From Diphasiastrum complanatum (lineage: Eukaryota; Streptophyta; Lycopodiopsida; Lycopodiales; Lycopodiaceae), in NCBI GenBank assembly GCA_029204225.1, contig CM055109.1:40955055-41019054 (forward strand): a stretch of DNA of 64,000 bases, written 5' to 3'. A model generated the notes under the pieces. That model did no database searches, was not told the DNA's origin, and worked only from the letters and a program-made list of their open reading frames with translations. Numbering within the stretch: the stretch's first letter is position 1; every line of letters starts with the position of its first letter. Shown here piece after piece: positions 1 through 11,144 of this stretch. The position numbers were made by a program, and so were the translations under genes.

Positions 1-704
1 TGCAGGAAATGCATTATCTCCATTGGGAAAATCTTCAGTCATTTGAACTCCAGTGATCACTACAATCGATGCTTGTCCTTGTTGATGTCTCGTATATATC
101 GGTTGTATTTTTGGTCTTCATTGCCTTGGTCTGTATTGTCCTTGTCTTGGCATATTTAAATATGTTCAGAAGATGAACTGATGAAAGCTTTGTTGTAACA
201 AATCTAAGTTTGTCGCATGTTTGGATTGGTTGTGGCAAAGGTTCCATTAGATCATCTTTCTGAACTTATCCAAAAAAAACCCATGGTAAAGGCAAGGCAT
301 TGTTAATTTGTTGGGCCAACTAAGTAGTACCTTGTAGTACTAAGGGTGCTTAAGCTCTTAGACAAAGCTCCAACTAGAAAAAGCCACAATCTTTCTTTGT
401 CAAGAAGGCTCTAGACCCTGCTATGATGTTATCATTTTCCTAGCTTCTCTGGACATGATTATGATTATGGTATATGACTACAAAAGTTTTGTGATATGTA
501 TTTTACTTGTCTTTTTAATCTAATTTTTTCATGTTTTTTTGCTAACAGGCAAAAACCTATTGTGGTCTAGAAATTGGAGACATCCTATAGTCTTGCTTGA
601 AAACGAATCGGTAAGTGGGTGCCAACGTGGGTATTTTGAATTATTTTAAGTGGCTGTTTTTGGATGTTTTGTATTGTTGATGTACAATCTTGCTAATACA
701 AGCA
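1..704. other. non-coding flank, nothing recognised
   Basis: No reading frame here has convincing coding character and I recognise no repeat shared with the rest of the window. The only notable context is that the decayed gene below begins at its right end. Confidence 0.4.
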
Positions 705-2000
705 ATGGCGAGTAAAATGCACAGCATGGTTTTGACAAGATCAAAAGCAAAAACACTTTTTCAAATGGAACACACGGAAAGCGATGGCATGCACTTGTCA
801 GATGATGCATTGGTCAAAGAGGTTAGTACATATTGTTTATTTGTAAGATATAACTTTGGTCAATATCAATGTACAACTTTAAAAGACTTTGTAGATCTAG
901 TTTGAGACTGGTTCTTCTAGTGATAGTAAACTTGAGAAATCCAGACCTATAGATATACTCTTCCTTTCATGATACAACCGTTAGTGATGACGATTGTACT
1001 AATTTTGATCCTGTCTGAAATAGGGATCTGGTTATAGGACCTCAGACTGTTACCACTCTCTCTCCTAATTATAAATCTTTAATTGCTTTGCCAACGTACA
1101 ATATTAATAATGACTATTTTTTTGACATTATTAGACATATCAGATCTTTTTTATTTTACAGAGGCTGAAGCTCTTTGCATTTTAAGCAGGAATCTTCATG
1201 AGTTTTCTAATTTGATTGATTATGACGCTGATGACCTTGTCCCTGGTGTGGAAACGTAGACAAGGATCAATTTCTTTTGGGGAAGGACTACTTGAGGATG
1301 GTTGTTGAGCAAGTGCGTGATAAGGAAGGCGATCTTCCATCTAAAGAGGAGTTTTTTAGATTCCAAAGCCAACTTGGTTTTCCAAAACCAATTGTCTATT
1401 CGTCGACCTCATTGACAACAAGAGGTGGTCATAACATTGATGATGAGACAATTATTGAGGATGACAAAGCTAAATGTGTAAGTTTTATATCCTGATTTGT
1501 ACCAATTGATGCCTATAGTCATATTTTTTGTTTAATCTAACACTTCTGATTATTTCAAGAAACTCTTTACCTTGATAAGTTTGCAATCCACCGAGGAGGG
1601 CAAAGATCTTCTGCTGGTGAATTCTAGAGAGATCATGCACTAGGATATTATCTGAAATTCTTCAAGAATAATGAGATAAGTGTGGCCCACTCAAAGTTTC
1701 ATCAAGATGATGAAATGATAATTATAGCAATCAAGGCACTATCTTATTTTCTTGGGGGACATAATTTTATGAAGGTGCATAAAATAACATTTGTCAAGAT
1801 AAGTATTGCCTCAAAAGTTTAGGGTATGGACCGGTGAATTCCATGCTTAGATCATCACATTTTACTGTTTATGTTGCCTATGTTGATCTAAGTAAGTACA
1901 AGAACTATGAGCTCTTGGATCCATACAAAAGAAGGAGGCTATTGCATGACTCCAAATTGCACCTTTCACTAAAGAAAGTGTTAGAGACGGAGTAGCCTTT
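705..2000 (+). pseudogene. decayed multi-exon gene, unrecognised
   Basis: Coding-like stretches alternate with intron signals. A first exon from ATG 705 starts MASKMHSMVLTRSKAK and ends at a GAG|GTTAGT donor near 821. An acidic, serine-rich stretch follows around 915-1030 (FETGSSSDSKLEKS, VSDDDCTNF). A third block at about 1150-1477 (LVPGVE, YLRMVVEQVRDKEGDLP, FRFQSQLGFPKP) ends at a strong donor TGT|GTAAGT, and a fourth starts after ATTTCAAG near 1560. In-frame stops and frame changes (near 1017, 1258, 1645 and 1820) break the path, so it is most likely a pseudogene or captured gene fragment. I do not recognise the family. The residue composition is that of a real protein rather than random ORFs, but function is unknown. 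Confidence 0.4.
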
Positions 2001-2371
2001 GAAGATTCAATTTGCACTTTGTAATATTTTTTATTTCAATACACAGAACATATTTGTATGTCTATTGTCTATTGCCTTGTATAGATCTATATGATTTTTG
2101 AAAATTTTCATAATTTGACGATTTTGCACTTTTCTGTAAAAGCATTGGAATAGTTGCAATATATAGTTGTTCGTTGTGCTGGTTTTACCATGTTGTGTAC
2201 TTTTGTGAAATGCTACTCTTGCCTGCCAATGAGATTTGTCCATTCCTTGTGATGACCATATGTTGAGACTTTCACTATTCCTTGCAAAGAATGTCAAATG
2301 ATGTTGTAATATGTGATGCACGTCATGCAAACAATATATAAATCAATACCAAAAGTATCTAAATTGATTAT
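2001..2371. other. short spacer before LTR element N1
   Basis: AT-rich sequence between the decayed gene and the N1 LTR. I see no gene or repeat in it. Confidence 0.35.
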
Positions 2372-3065
2372 TGTGAAAATTGACAAAAGCTAATTTGATC
2401 AAACATTGTAAATATCATAGTGACTTGTACCTATTATGATTACACATGTGTGGAGCCTGTTCCCAGGTGTGAAATAAACGTACTTTTCATGTAGTATAAT
2501 CATAAAAGTTGTACATATGATTTAAATCAAGTTCTAGTGGCTAAAATCATGTTTTTTAGTCATATGCCACATGGCATCAATCTAGAGATTGCATGAGCCA
2601 CATCATGAGATTAGGTGTCAAATCCCATGTGTAGAGGTCTGCTCACATGTGTGGAATAAGCTGAGGAAGTCAAGTTTACACTTCTAGAAGAGTCTTCTAT
2701 ATAGTAGAAAATTGACCAAAAAGTGCTCAAGTGTCAATTTTGCATGATGAATCATCATATGACAAAGCACCCTCACACATGTGAGATCAAAGGGATGATC
2801 GGTACCATGAGCTCCCACTTTTTGTATGTATAGAGCCACATTTGGCCATAATCATCAAGCAACACCAATCTTGATTTCGGAAGCAATTTCCTCTCAATTT
2901 CATCATTTGTCTTGATTTCTTTTTTATGTTTTGAGTTTCTATCATATTGTACTTTGTTTTCAGGCTAGAGTTGTGTAGATTGGTAGATCAATTGTATCTA
3001 ACATCCAACCACTCATGTGGATCATTTTAGGATCCATTATTGGTCCAATTTTTCAGATTTTCACA
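2372..3065 (+). repeat. 5' LTR of N1
   Basis: The LTR begins TGTGAAAAT, ends TTTTCACA and abuts the primer site. It aligns to both N3 LTRs, for example in the shared block containing CACATGTGTGGAGCCTGTTC and the GAGCTCCCACTT-TATAGAGCCACATTTGGCC segment. At 694 bp it is shorter than the 818-820 bp N3 LTRs because it lacks the segment carrying the CACACGTGTG palindrome. TGTATGTATAGAGCC near 2825 may be the promoter region. Confidence 0.7.
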
Positions 3066-3078
3066 TGGTATCAGAGCC
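3066..3078 (+). other. tRNA primer binding site of N1
   Basis: TGGTATCAGAGCC directly follows the LTR. This is the usual initiator-methionine tRNA complement of plant copia elements. Confidence 0.75.
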
Positions 3079-5085
3079 AAGTACAAGAGGATTTATTGAG
3101 ATTTGATGGGGTTGATCCAAAACTAAGCCCAAGTTAGCAAGTTTTTGGAAACTAGCTAATTTTGATGTGGCGAGTTGGATTGGATAGGTATACTCAAAAT
3201 ATTTGCATCAAACTTGGTTGTGGGCTACAGGGGTACTTTTCACACGTGTGGGAATGTACGGTACCAGTTTTGGAGCCTTATGTTACAGTTTGATGCTATA
3301 TCACCCAAATTAGCAAGTTTGTAGAAACTAGCTAATCTTGAGATAGAGAGTTTGAATTGATAGATAGATTCAATTTTTTCGTACCAAAATTTGTTGTAGG
3401 CTGTAGGTGTACTTTCCACATGTGTGGGGCCGTACGAAATCTGTTTTGGTTGGGAAAATTAAAATTGATGCATATTTGCTTCATACACCCAAATTTGGTC
3501 ATTTTTAGTGCAATTTCAAGCTTTTATAGAGATTCTATTCCTATAATTTGTTCTTGGATTAGATCATCCAAATAATTGATTTGGAAGGCTGATTTAGATG
3601 CATTAAATTAGTTTCTCTGATTTTTTGAGTATATTGAAGTTGAGAGAGAAAAATTGTCAAAAATCATAGATTTAGGAGTGATATGCAAGGTGAGAGGTTG
3701 AAATCCATTGTACCATCACTCTAGATTTTTTCAAGAGTGATAGGGTCAAGTTTAGAAGCATCAATTTGCTAGAAAACATCCTTGTATTTGTCCTCCAAGT
3801 GAAACCTTTGAGAGTTTCTAGTGCACATATAGCATCTATGCAAATCTTTTGTAGAATTTGACATAGATTGGCTTCAATTGAGAGTTCTAGAAAAGAGATT
3901 GAGATCCAACTCACATTGTTTGACCCTTCTCAATGTGTTTGAATGATTGTAAAGATTGAAAAGAGTCATTGCGGTGTGTATGGCAAATGTGTAGAGAGAG
4001 ATCCAATTTTCTAAGAGTTCCTTCCTTTGTAGAGGGCAAGATCTAGAAGCTCTTTTTTTGTTGGTATTGGAGAAAAGTTGTCTTTTCCTAGGTGATCAAA
4101 TCTTTCTAGGTGGCATTAGTTCTTTGAAGCACAATATCTTAGTGAGAGAGAAGAATCACAACTTTTGATTTTGAATTTCATTCCAACTCTTAAGAGGTAG
4201 AGTCATTGGTGGAGTCCAACAGGGGTGAATGAATTCAATTTATTGAGCAAAATTTGACATAATTTGTATGAAATTCAAATTAGTTCTATTCCACTTTCTT
4301 TGTAAGAGTGTGAGGGTCAAGTTGTGATTCATGTCTAGAACAAGGAGGAGTCCATATTTGAGTGTTCATGCATGGTTGGGATCTTTGTGAATGTCTAGAT
4401 GTCTAATTTTTAAGCTTGGTAAAAAATTCTTGACACAGGTTGTTATCAAACTATTTCAAATCCATTTCAAATCTCAAGAGATAGATTATTTTGGGAAAGA
4501 GAGATTCCAAAAGGGGTGATTGGATCTTAATTTTATGTGTTTGAATCAAATATACATGTCAAGTTTGAGTGATCTAGTGTAGATCCTATGTTTTGTGAAA
4601 ATTGGTGGTATAGTTTGTTGTCAAATCAAATTAAATTCATTCTAAATCTCAAGAGTGGGATTATCTGGGTCAAGAGTGAGTCCAAAAGAAGTAATTAAGT
4701 TTGATTTTCATGTGTTTGAAACAACACCCATCTTTTGTTCAAGAATCTCAAGTGTTGAGAGAACTAGTCAAGTGAAAAGTATAATCTACGTGTCAAATCT
4801 TTTCATATCCATTTCAGCTCTCAAAAGAAAGAGTCGTTGGTATTTGTTGAATCCAATAAGAGTTTGGATCTGATTTCTTTTGTGATTTGATTCAAAAATT
4901 GTGTGTTTTTTTCTTAGTGATCAAAGCAAAGTTTCCAAGTGACTAGTCATTAGTGTGAAGATTGATTCTTAGGTTTGTGAGCTAGATCTTTTGTAGATCC
5001 TTCTAGATTATTGAATATGTTCAAATCTAGTCTCTTGAGAGTCACAAATTACATTTGTAGAATCATATCACAAGTTTTGTTTCAC

Positions 5086-5295
5086 ATGGCATCAATAGGT
5101 GGCATCCTATTGAAGGCAAGTAAGGATCTTAAGTGCAACCTTTGTGGCAAGGGAGGATATTTTTTCTCAAGATGCTAGAAAAAGAAGACCAATCCATCCA
5201 AGGAGAACCAAAGCAAAGGGGCCGAGGTGAAGGATGGAGCTTCAAGTTCAAAATGCAAATACAAGAAGGACAAGTCCAAGGAAAGGTGTTTCCTA
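5086..5295 (+). pseudogene. gag remnant with zinc knuckle (N1)
   Basis: The frame starts MASIGGILLKASKDLK, then has a CCHC-like knuckle CNLCGKGGYFFSRC in which the histidine is replaced by tyrosine, followed immediately by a TAG stop (5176). Past the stop the same frame continues with lysine-rich KKTNPSKEN and KYKKDKSKERC. The MASI start and the KKDKSK-Cys stretch resemble the gag of CopB (MASINAYLL..., KKDKSKVKCYYC), which suggests common descent. It would bind element RNA in the particle if functional. The stop and the truncation by N2 make it a remnant. Confidence 0.55.
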
Positions 5296-6166
5296 TGAAT
5301 TTCACATGTGTGGAGTGCCCACTACATGTGCTTTAGATCTTTTAAGTTGTGTGAATGCACAATTTTCAAGATTAGATTGAGATTCAAGATCTAGCTCCCA
5401 ATGGCAAAAACACACTACTACATGCATTGACTCACTTCCAAAGTACATACACACATGTGGGAAGTGTTGCAAAATAAAACTAAGTAAAATTAAGCTCCTC
5501 TCCTCGAGTAGAGAGAGAATCCTACCAATGGCTCTCAAGTAGAGAGAGCAACAAAAAACTTAGATCCAAAATCTCACTTGCTCACAAAATCAATTGGCAT
5601 AGAATGAGTGATACTAGTAGATCCACGAGCTAATTCTAACTCAAACATAATTGGACCTCATATTTATAACCTTTAATCCTACTAGACCAGTACGGCAGTC
5701 TATCTTCAAAATAGAAGTCCTACCATTGCCATACCATAGATAACACCTGAAGAGGCATTGATGCATCCAGCTCTTGATTCTATTGGTCCATTCACAAGCC
5801 AATCTCAAAAACTTCTACTGGACCATTGATGCTTCCACCTCTAAATTCTATTGGACCTCTTGAACTTTGACTTGTCACACATCAATCTAACTAAAGACAC
5901 TTTTCAACAACCTATTTAGCATGAGTTTCACCTCCTACACTACTTTGGCTCAATAGAGGAATTACATGTGATTTGACCAATTTGCCATCTATGCCAATTT
6001 TTGACCCTATCAACATTCTACACAAAGATGCTTGACCATAAAACTTTATGAGACCCCTATAACAAACATTTCTAATTTATTTTACAATTCTCCACATGTG
6101 GGAACATCCTCCACACATGTGAGATTCACTCACAAACTTCTATCATAAAAATACCAAGCTAGATTT
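5296..6166 (-). repeat. LTR of N2, larger part (split by CopA)
   Basis: Read on the minus strand this stretch contains AGCTTGGTATTTTTATGAT and then CACATGTGTGGAGGATGTTC-CCACATGTGG. It therefore parallels the start of the N3 LTR (AGCTTGGTAGAGG, then CACATGTGTGGAGCCTGTTC). The first 21 bases of the same LTR lie at 26570-26590, on the far side of CopA, so CopA inserted into this LTR. The remaining part is more diverged than N1 or N3. The left edge at 5296 is where N1 homology ends. Confidence 0.55.
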
Positions 6167-7177
6167 TGTTGGGAGAGAGGGATAAATGACGAACACGAAC
6201 GAGAAATGAACTCGAACAGAAAATGTTCGTGCGCAGTGGAATGAGTTAAATGACTCTCTCCCTAAGCATGACTATGCCTATTAGAATGAACAGAACTTTA
6301 GTGATAGAAATCACAGTCATTCTAGATTACGTAGCCAAATATTTAAATGGATGAAGCGCTAGATGAATAATTTGTCATGAATTGCAAGACAAATTATCTG
6401 TCACAAATGATTCACGAAGAGCTAGATTGTGCTCAACTGATAATTAGTCGCGAATTATTCACAAAAGACAAGACTAAAAGTTAATCGTTTATTACCCGAA
6501 AGAGCAACAAGAAAGATCAGACAGAATGAAGAATAAGCATAGCAATATTAATAGATCTAAAAATGCAGAACAAATGAATTGTGTCAGATTAAGTATATCA
6601 AGTATAGAAGTCAATAATGTGGTAGAGCACAAGATTGTAGTGGACAAAACCGTGTGCCTTACAAAGCTTATTTATGTCTATAATAAGGAATGAAACCTCC
6701 TTCACTTGTTCTAGACTTATCTTACTTCATCAGAATTCATCATCATAGAATACAGATGGTATCCAATATATATACATAATATTAGTACAGAGTGGATGTG
6801 TTGTCTGTAGAAGATTATGGGTGGCTACAATCGTTGTCCAATTTGGTAGCACAACTGCATGGGGTGAGCATAAAAAGGGTGCGACGTCAGCCAATACTGA
6901 AGTGAACGTTGGTGATGACACAAAAGTGTGTCACTCTTATGAATGGCCTTAGGATAAGATTTACAAGGTGCCTTATCTGTTAGGGCACTTTGGCATTCAG
7001 TAAGGTTAGTGTCCCCTTTTCCTCTGTCACCATGACCTATGTAAGAACACGATGTCGTGATTCATGCGTATTTTCTTTGTCTGTGCGAATTTGCGTGACA
7101 ACGTTAGAAAAATATGCAACATGAATGGAGGCAGATTAAAATTGGGATTTAGGAGAGTAGGATGAGTAAATCCAACA
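6167..7177 (-). repeat. 3' LTR of CopA
   Basis: This 1011-bp sequence aligns to 25518-26569. Shared blocks include GGGAGAGAGGGATAAATGAC at one end and GGAGTAAATCCAACA-like sequence at the other. Several indels, including about 20 bp near 26140 and 26465, and many substitutions separate the copies, so the insertion is older than CopB or N3. The interior has repeated CGCGAATTATTCGC-like motifs. Confidence 0.85.
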
Positions 7178-7192
7178 CCCCCCCTTAATCTG
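7178..7192 (-). other. polypurine tract of CopA
   Basis: On the minus strand GATTAAGGGGGGG lies immediately before the LTR start TGTTGG, the expected position for plus-strand DNA priming. Confidence 0.65.
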
Positions 7193-8360
7193 GATCCGTG
7201 AATGCCTTGATCTTCAGACTTAGCAATGCACAAAATTTGTTGTGTGCATTAGCACTGAGTGCTTTCGTAAAAATGTCTATAACCATGTCCTGCGTTCTGC
7301 AGTACGTCAAGCTCACCTCTCTGTCGAGAACCTTGCCCCTGATATAGTGATATCTTATCTCAATGTGCTTACTCCTAGAATGAAATCTAGGGTTGGCCGA
7401 TAAGGCAATAGCACTTTGGTTATCACAAAATAAAATTGTAGGGTTGTATTGATATAGATTGATGTCTGATAGCAAATTTCTCAACCAAAACGCTTCCTTA
7501 ATAGATTGAGAAGCAACAATATATTTTGCCTCAGTAGAATAAAGTGCGATAGAGGTTTGCTTACGACTGTTCCACGAAATAGGATCGCCATTGAAGAAGA
7601 ATGTAAATCCAAATGTGGACTTACGATGGTCTGCATCTCCTCCCTAACTTGCATCGGAATATCCACTGAGCTTATGAAGATTGTCGTTGCTAACATCTCC
7701 ATAGCAGATGCACTGGTCCATGGTAGCTCAAATATATCTCATGAATCGAATAAGAGCCTTCCAATGGGTAATTCCAGGATTAGCCATGTATTGGCTGAGT
7801 GAGCTGACAGCAAAAGAGATGAGAGATTCGAGTATCGATCGATACGAGTATTCTCTCATCTGCTCCTCTTCCTGCTTTGTCTGGGGACATTAAGCCTTTG
7901 ACAAATGCAGGCCTGGATCCATTGGTGAGTGAGCTAATTTACAATTCATCAAATTGTATCTGTTAAGAACATTATGAAGATACCTTTATTGAGTGATGTA
8001 AATCAGTCAATTTGCTCTGTCTCTGTGGATTTGAATTGAAAGACAGAAGTGAGCTTCGCCCAGATCAGTCATGTCGAATTTAGAGAACAACATCTGTTTT
8101 GAATCCTTGACCATATTGGCATTGTTGCTGAAGAGCAACGTATCATCAACATACAAGGTGATGATAATGAAGGATTGCAGCACTGACTTTGAATAAACGT
8201 TGCAATAAGCAATGCTTGGTTTAAATCCTTGTTCAATGAGGAATGTGTTGATTCTCTGAAACCAAGCTCTGGCAGACTGTTTCAAGCCATACAGTGCTTT
8301 ATGGAGTTTATAGACATGATTCTTCATGCCTTCCACAACATATCCTTCGGGCTGGATCAT
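7185..8360 (-). pseudogene. CopA reverse transcriptase (C-terminal half) and RNase H
   Basis: Reads from MIQPEGYVVEGMKNHVYK through GLKQSARAWFQRI and the catalytic LYVDDTLLF at about 8130, then DLGEAHFCL, the usual copia RT order. After a damaged stretch (about 7700-8000) the RNase H C-terminus appears, with DNQSAIALSANP, HSRSKHIEIRYHYIR and DIFTKALS, ending at 7185. Frame changes near 8000 and 7700-7480 and an in-frame stop break it. The family's role is to copy element RNA into DNA and degrade the RNA strand. This copy should be inactive. Confidence 0.85.
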
Positions 8361-8399
8361 GTAGATATCTTCTTGTATAACTCCATTTAGATAGGCTGT

Positions 8400-9335
8400 T
8401 TGTACATCGAGCTAATGGACTTCGAGGTTAGCAGCTGCAGCATAAGATAGGAGCATTTGGATCAACGAATGTTTGACGACTAGACTAAAAGTCTCATTTG
8501 TAGTCGACATTCGAGATCTGGGTGAATCCTTGTGCTACTAGTCTAGCCTTCCTTCGATCAATCATTCCGTTGGCGTTATATTTGATCTTAAAGATCCATT
8601 TGCAATCAATAATATTGTAGCCAATAGGAGCTTCGACTAATGACCATGTCTGATTCTTGATCAGAGAGTAATACTCTCTTTCCATAGCTTCTCTCCAGAG
8701 GTCAGAGTCTGGTTGACTAAGTGCCTCTTCGACTGTCATCGGTTCCTGCATTAAAAAACAGACAGACTCAGGAGTATACCTTGTGAGATGTGTGCGCACT
8801 CGGCTTGATCTTCTGGGAGGATTCGATTGATGAACTGCTCCTAGGATATGTTGCTGGGTAGCAGCAACATTTTTGTCTGATTCGCTATCTCGAAGTGGGT
8901 CGATGATAGACATTCCTGAGCCAAAAGCTCGGATTGTCGTGTCAATAACAGATGATGAAGATTCTTCTTGAGCAATATCCTTGCCTTTGAGGTCGACGAT
9001 CTGATCCTCAATAAAGACTGTATCTCAGCTATACAAGATTTGCTAGGTATCAGGATCGTACAGCTTGTAGGTGTTATCAGACGAAGTATATCTGATTCGG
9101 ATGGTCTTTAGACCTTGGAAGTCCAATTTCTTCCTTGTGTCCTTTGGAATCTGCACGTAGGCAATGCACCCAAACACTCTTAGGTTCTTCAAAGAAGGCT
9201 TGGAGCCTGTCTACACCTTGTGGGGTGTCTTGTCTGAGAGGGCTTTGGTCGAACATCTGTTCTGTATGTAAGCTGCAGTGGAGACAACTTCAACCCAGAA
9301 CCTCTTGGGCAACGATGCATGTGCTAGCATACACT
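8400..9335 (-). pseudogene. CopA integrase C-terminus, linker and RT N-terminus
   Basis: From 9330 down, the frame continues the integrase (LAHASLPKRFWVE, STAAYIQNR), then hits a stop in the THPHKV region near 9210. The linker and RT start at 8913-8494 contain SNPPRRSSRVRTHLTRYTP, EPMTVEEALSQPDSDLWREAM and the conserved WIFKIKYNANGMIDRRKARL. Near 8500-8400 the reading frame shifts, but LDVQTAYLNG-like sequence is still visible before 8400. The left part joins in sense to 18661 across CopB and one target-site copy. Confidence 0.8.
9331..9335. repeat. target-site duplication of CopB, left copy
   Basis: ACACT immediately precedes the CopB 5' LTR and matches 18657-18661 exactly. Confidence 0.9.
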
Positions 9336-10017
9336 TGTTAAAAATTCACAATTCTAGCTTGACTAGTTTTGGTCATATGACTTGTAAATAGTTAGATGGT
9401 CATGATGTGGCTTGTCACACGTGCCAAATAGCATAGGATTCCATTCATAAGGATGCTCTTAAGTAGACCTAAGTGTTAGAACCTTTGGAATGAGTCCAAA
9501 TTATGCTTAGATACAAGGGAGAAAAAATAGGAGCTATTTTTGGTAATTTTTGCATTGTTGAGGCATCTCCAAGATTCCAACCCTAACTTGGTACGGATGA
9601 AAGATCCACCAAAATTAGCATTAGGGATAGGTTTAGGGCTACTCATACCTGCCCAAAATCGTGATGGATCATGTATATATAGGTGATGACATCTCACCAA
9701 AATCAATCAAGCAATTTCATGATTTTTCTCTCATAATGGTGCAATTGCTCTCTATGTTCATAATTGTTTGAGTACTTGTGATTACTAATGATTATAGGAT
9801 TGAATGTAGGTCTGGTGTACAGTACTCAGACTGTGGGAGGCCGTACTTTCACACGTGTGAATCCTTCTTCAAGGATTTGGGCCATTTAGTGAGGTTCAAG
9901 CATAGATTTTTGATGGATTTTGATGGTTCAACTTGTGCTAATCTTATGAAATCATAATCTATTGTTTCCCTCATCATTTCAAGTGTTTTAGGATCCTTAT
10001 TTGCTGTAATTTTTACA
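9336..10017 (+). repeat. 5' LTR of CopB
   Basis: Starts TGTTAAAAATTCACAATT and ends TGTAATTTTTACA. Contains the palindrome TTTCACACGTGTGAA near 9847-9860, a second CACACGTG near 9416, and TGTATATATAGG near 9672, a plausible TATA box. Differences from the 3' LTR include A/G in ATAAGG, T/C in CTCTTAAG and C/G in GAGGCATC. Confidence 0.93.
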
Positions 10018-10030
10018 TGGTATCAGAGCC
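10018..10030 (+). other. tRNA primer binding site of CopB
   Basis: TGGTATCAGAGCC follows the LTR end directly, complementary to the 3' end of initiator-Met tRNA as in most plant copia elements. Confidence 0.85.
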
Positions 10031-10454
10031 TAAAGGCTGAAATGAGCTAAATCCTTGGTTTTCATTCAATTTGATCACAATTTTTTATCTAAATCTTGTG
10101 TAGATTGGATCTTAGCATCTAGTATTGATTCTAGAACTCAAAGTGAGTCAAATACATTGGAGATTGGTGTTGTGTGACTTCATTTGCAGGTGTTTAGGTG
10201 TCTAAAACCAGAGGCAAAGTTGAATTCAATTCACATTACCAAGATAGCAAGTTTTGCTTGCTCCAAGCATTGATTTCTAAGCGAGTTTTGGAGGTGATTT
10301 CATAGAGGAGGCTTTCTAGCATTCAAGGAGAGGGAAGATCAGAGTTTTGGGGACTCTTCAAGGCTGTTCTAAGGTGTAGTAGACACCTCCTAAAGTGATT
10401 TAGGTTTAGTCCAACCATTGCTTGACTTATGCACCAAATTAGATCAATTTTTCA

Positions 10455-11114
10455 TCAATTTTGATCCTCGAATCCTACCAGAAAATCTTGTTCTATCTTT
10501 TCATCGAGTTTCTTTCTCAGCTTATCTCGTATGTGCATATACACTGTGCATCCAAATGTTCGAACATGTGCAAGATTTGGCTTTGACTTCCACCATATCT
10601 CATGAGGAGTTTCATCCGGTATTCGAGATTTCAGAATATGATTCTGAAGATAATCTGATGTAGCCACTGCTTTTGCCCACAACTGTTTTGGTGCTTTCGC
10701 ATGAGCCATCATACACCTTGTAGCTTCCCTTAGTGTACGATTCTTTCGTTCAACTATTCCATTGTACTGAGGTGTGTAAGATGCAGTCTTTGTGTGCATG
10801 ATACCTCGATCAATATAGTAAGCTTTGAATTCGCTGGAAATGTACTCACCTCCACGATCTGTGCAAATTTGCTTCAGTTTATTGTTTGTTTGCTTCTCAG
10901 CCCAACTCGTATACTCAACGAATTTCTCGAAAGCTTCATATTTGGTACGAATAAAGTATACTTCAACGAACTTGCTGAAGTCATCAATAAACATAATGAA
11001 GTACTTTGCATCACCCAACGACAATACTCTTAATGGTCCACAAATATCTAAATGCACAATTTCAAGTACCTTAGTTGCTTTATAAACATCCTTACTGAAA
11101 GCTATTCTAGTCAT
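10455..11114 (-). pseudogene. CopC integrase core
   Basis: The 219-residue open stretch starts at the retroviral-type core: LEIVHLDICGPLRV, FIDDFSKFVEVYF, ICTDRGGEYISSEF, then YTPQYNGIVERKNRTL. These give the first Asp, second Asp and Glu of the DD35E triad in the usual spacing. It continues through KSRIPDETPHEIWW and HVRTFGCTVYMH and ends abruptly after LVGFEDQN, where copia integrases normally continue. The function would be insertion of element DNA, but RT-RNase H and the second LTR are missing, so this is a fragment. Confidence 0.85.
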
Positions 11115-11144
11115 TTTGCCTTTAAGATAGGATTCGCAGGTAGT

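Larger units (their letters stand above)
2372..5295 (+). mobile_element. N1: non-autonomous LTR retrotransposon, 3' end lost
   Basis: A 5' LTR (2372-3065), a tRNA primer site and a roughly 2-kb non-coding leader are followed by a gag-like start. From the primer site to about 5290 it runs parallel to N3 (19516-21390), so both belong to one family, here called N. Homology stops abruptly at about 5295, where the minus-strand element N2 begins, so the 3' coding part and 3' LTR are missing. No reverse transcriptase, integrase or RNase H is present. The leader is unusually long and without ORFs, as in LARD/TR-GAG-type non-autonomous elements. Assignment to that class is inference from structure. 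Confidence 0.7.

Noticed and set aside
7506-7893. Plus-strand ORFs over CopA RNase H
   Set aside because: Shadows of the minus-strand RT/RNase H, without domain signals.
9476-9706. Near-identical 76-residue minus-strand ORFs at 9476 and 18115
   Set aside because: They repeat only because they lie in the two CopB LTRs. The substitutions between them are not biased to silent sites, so not a gene.
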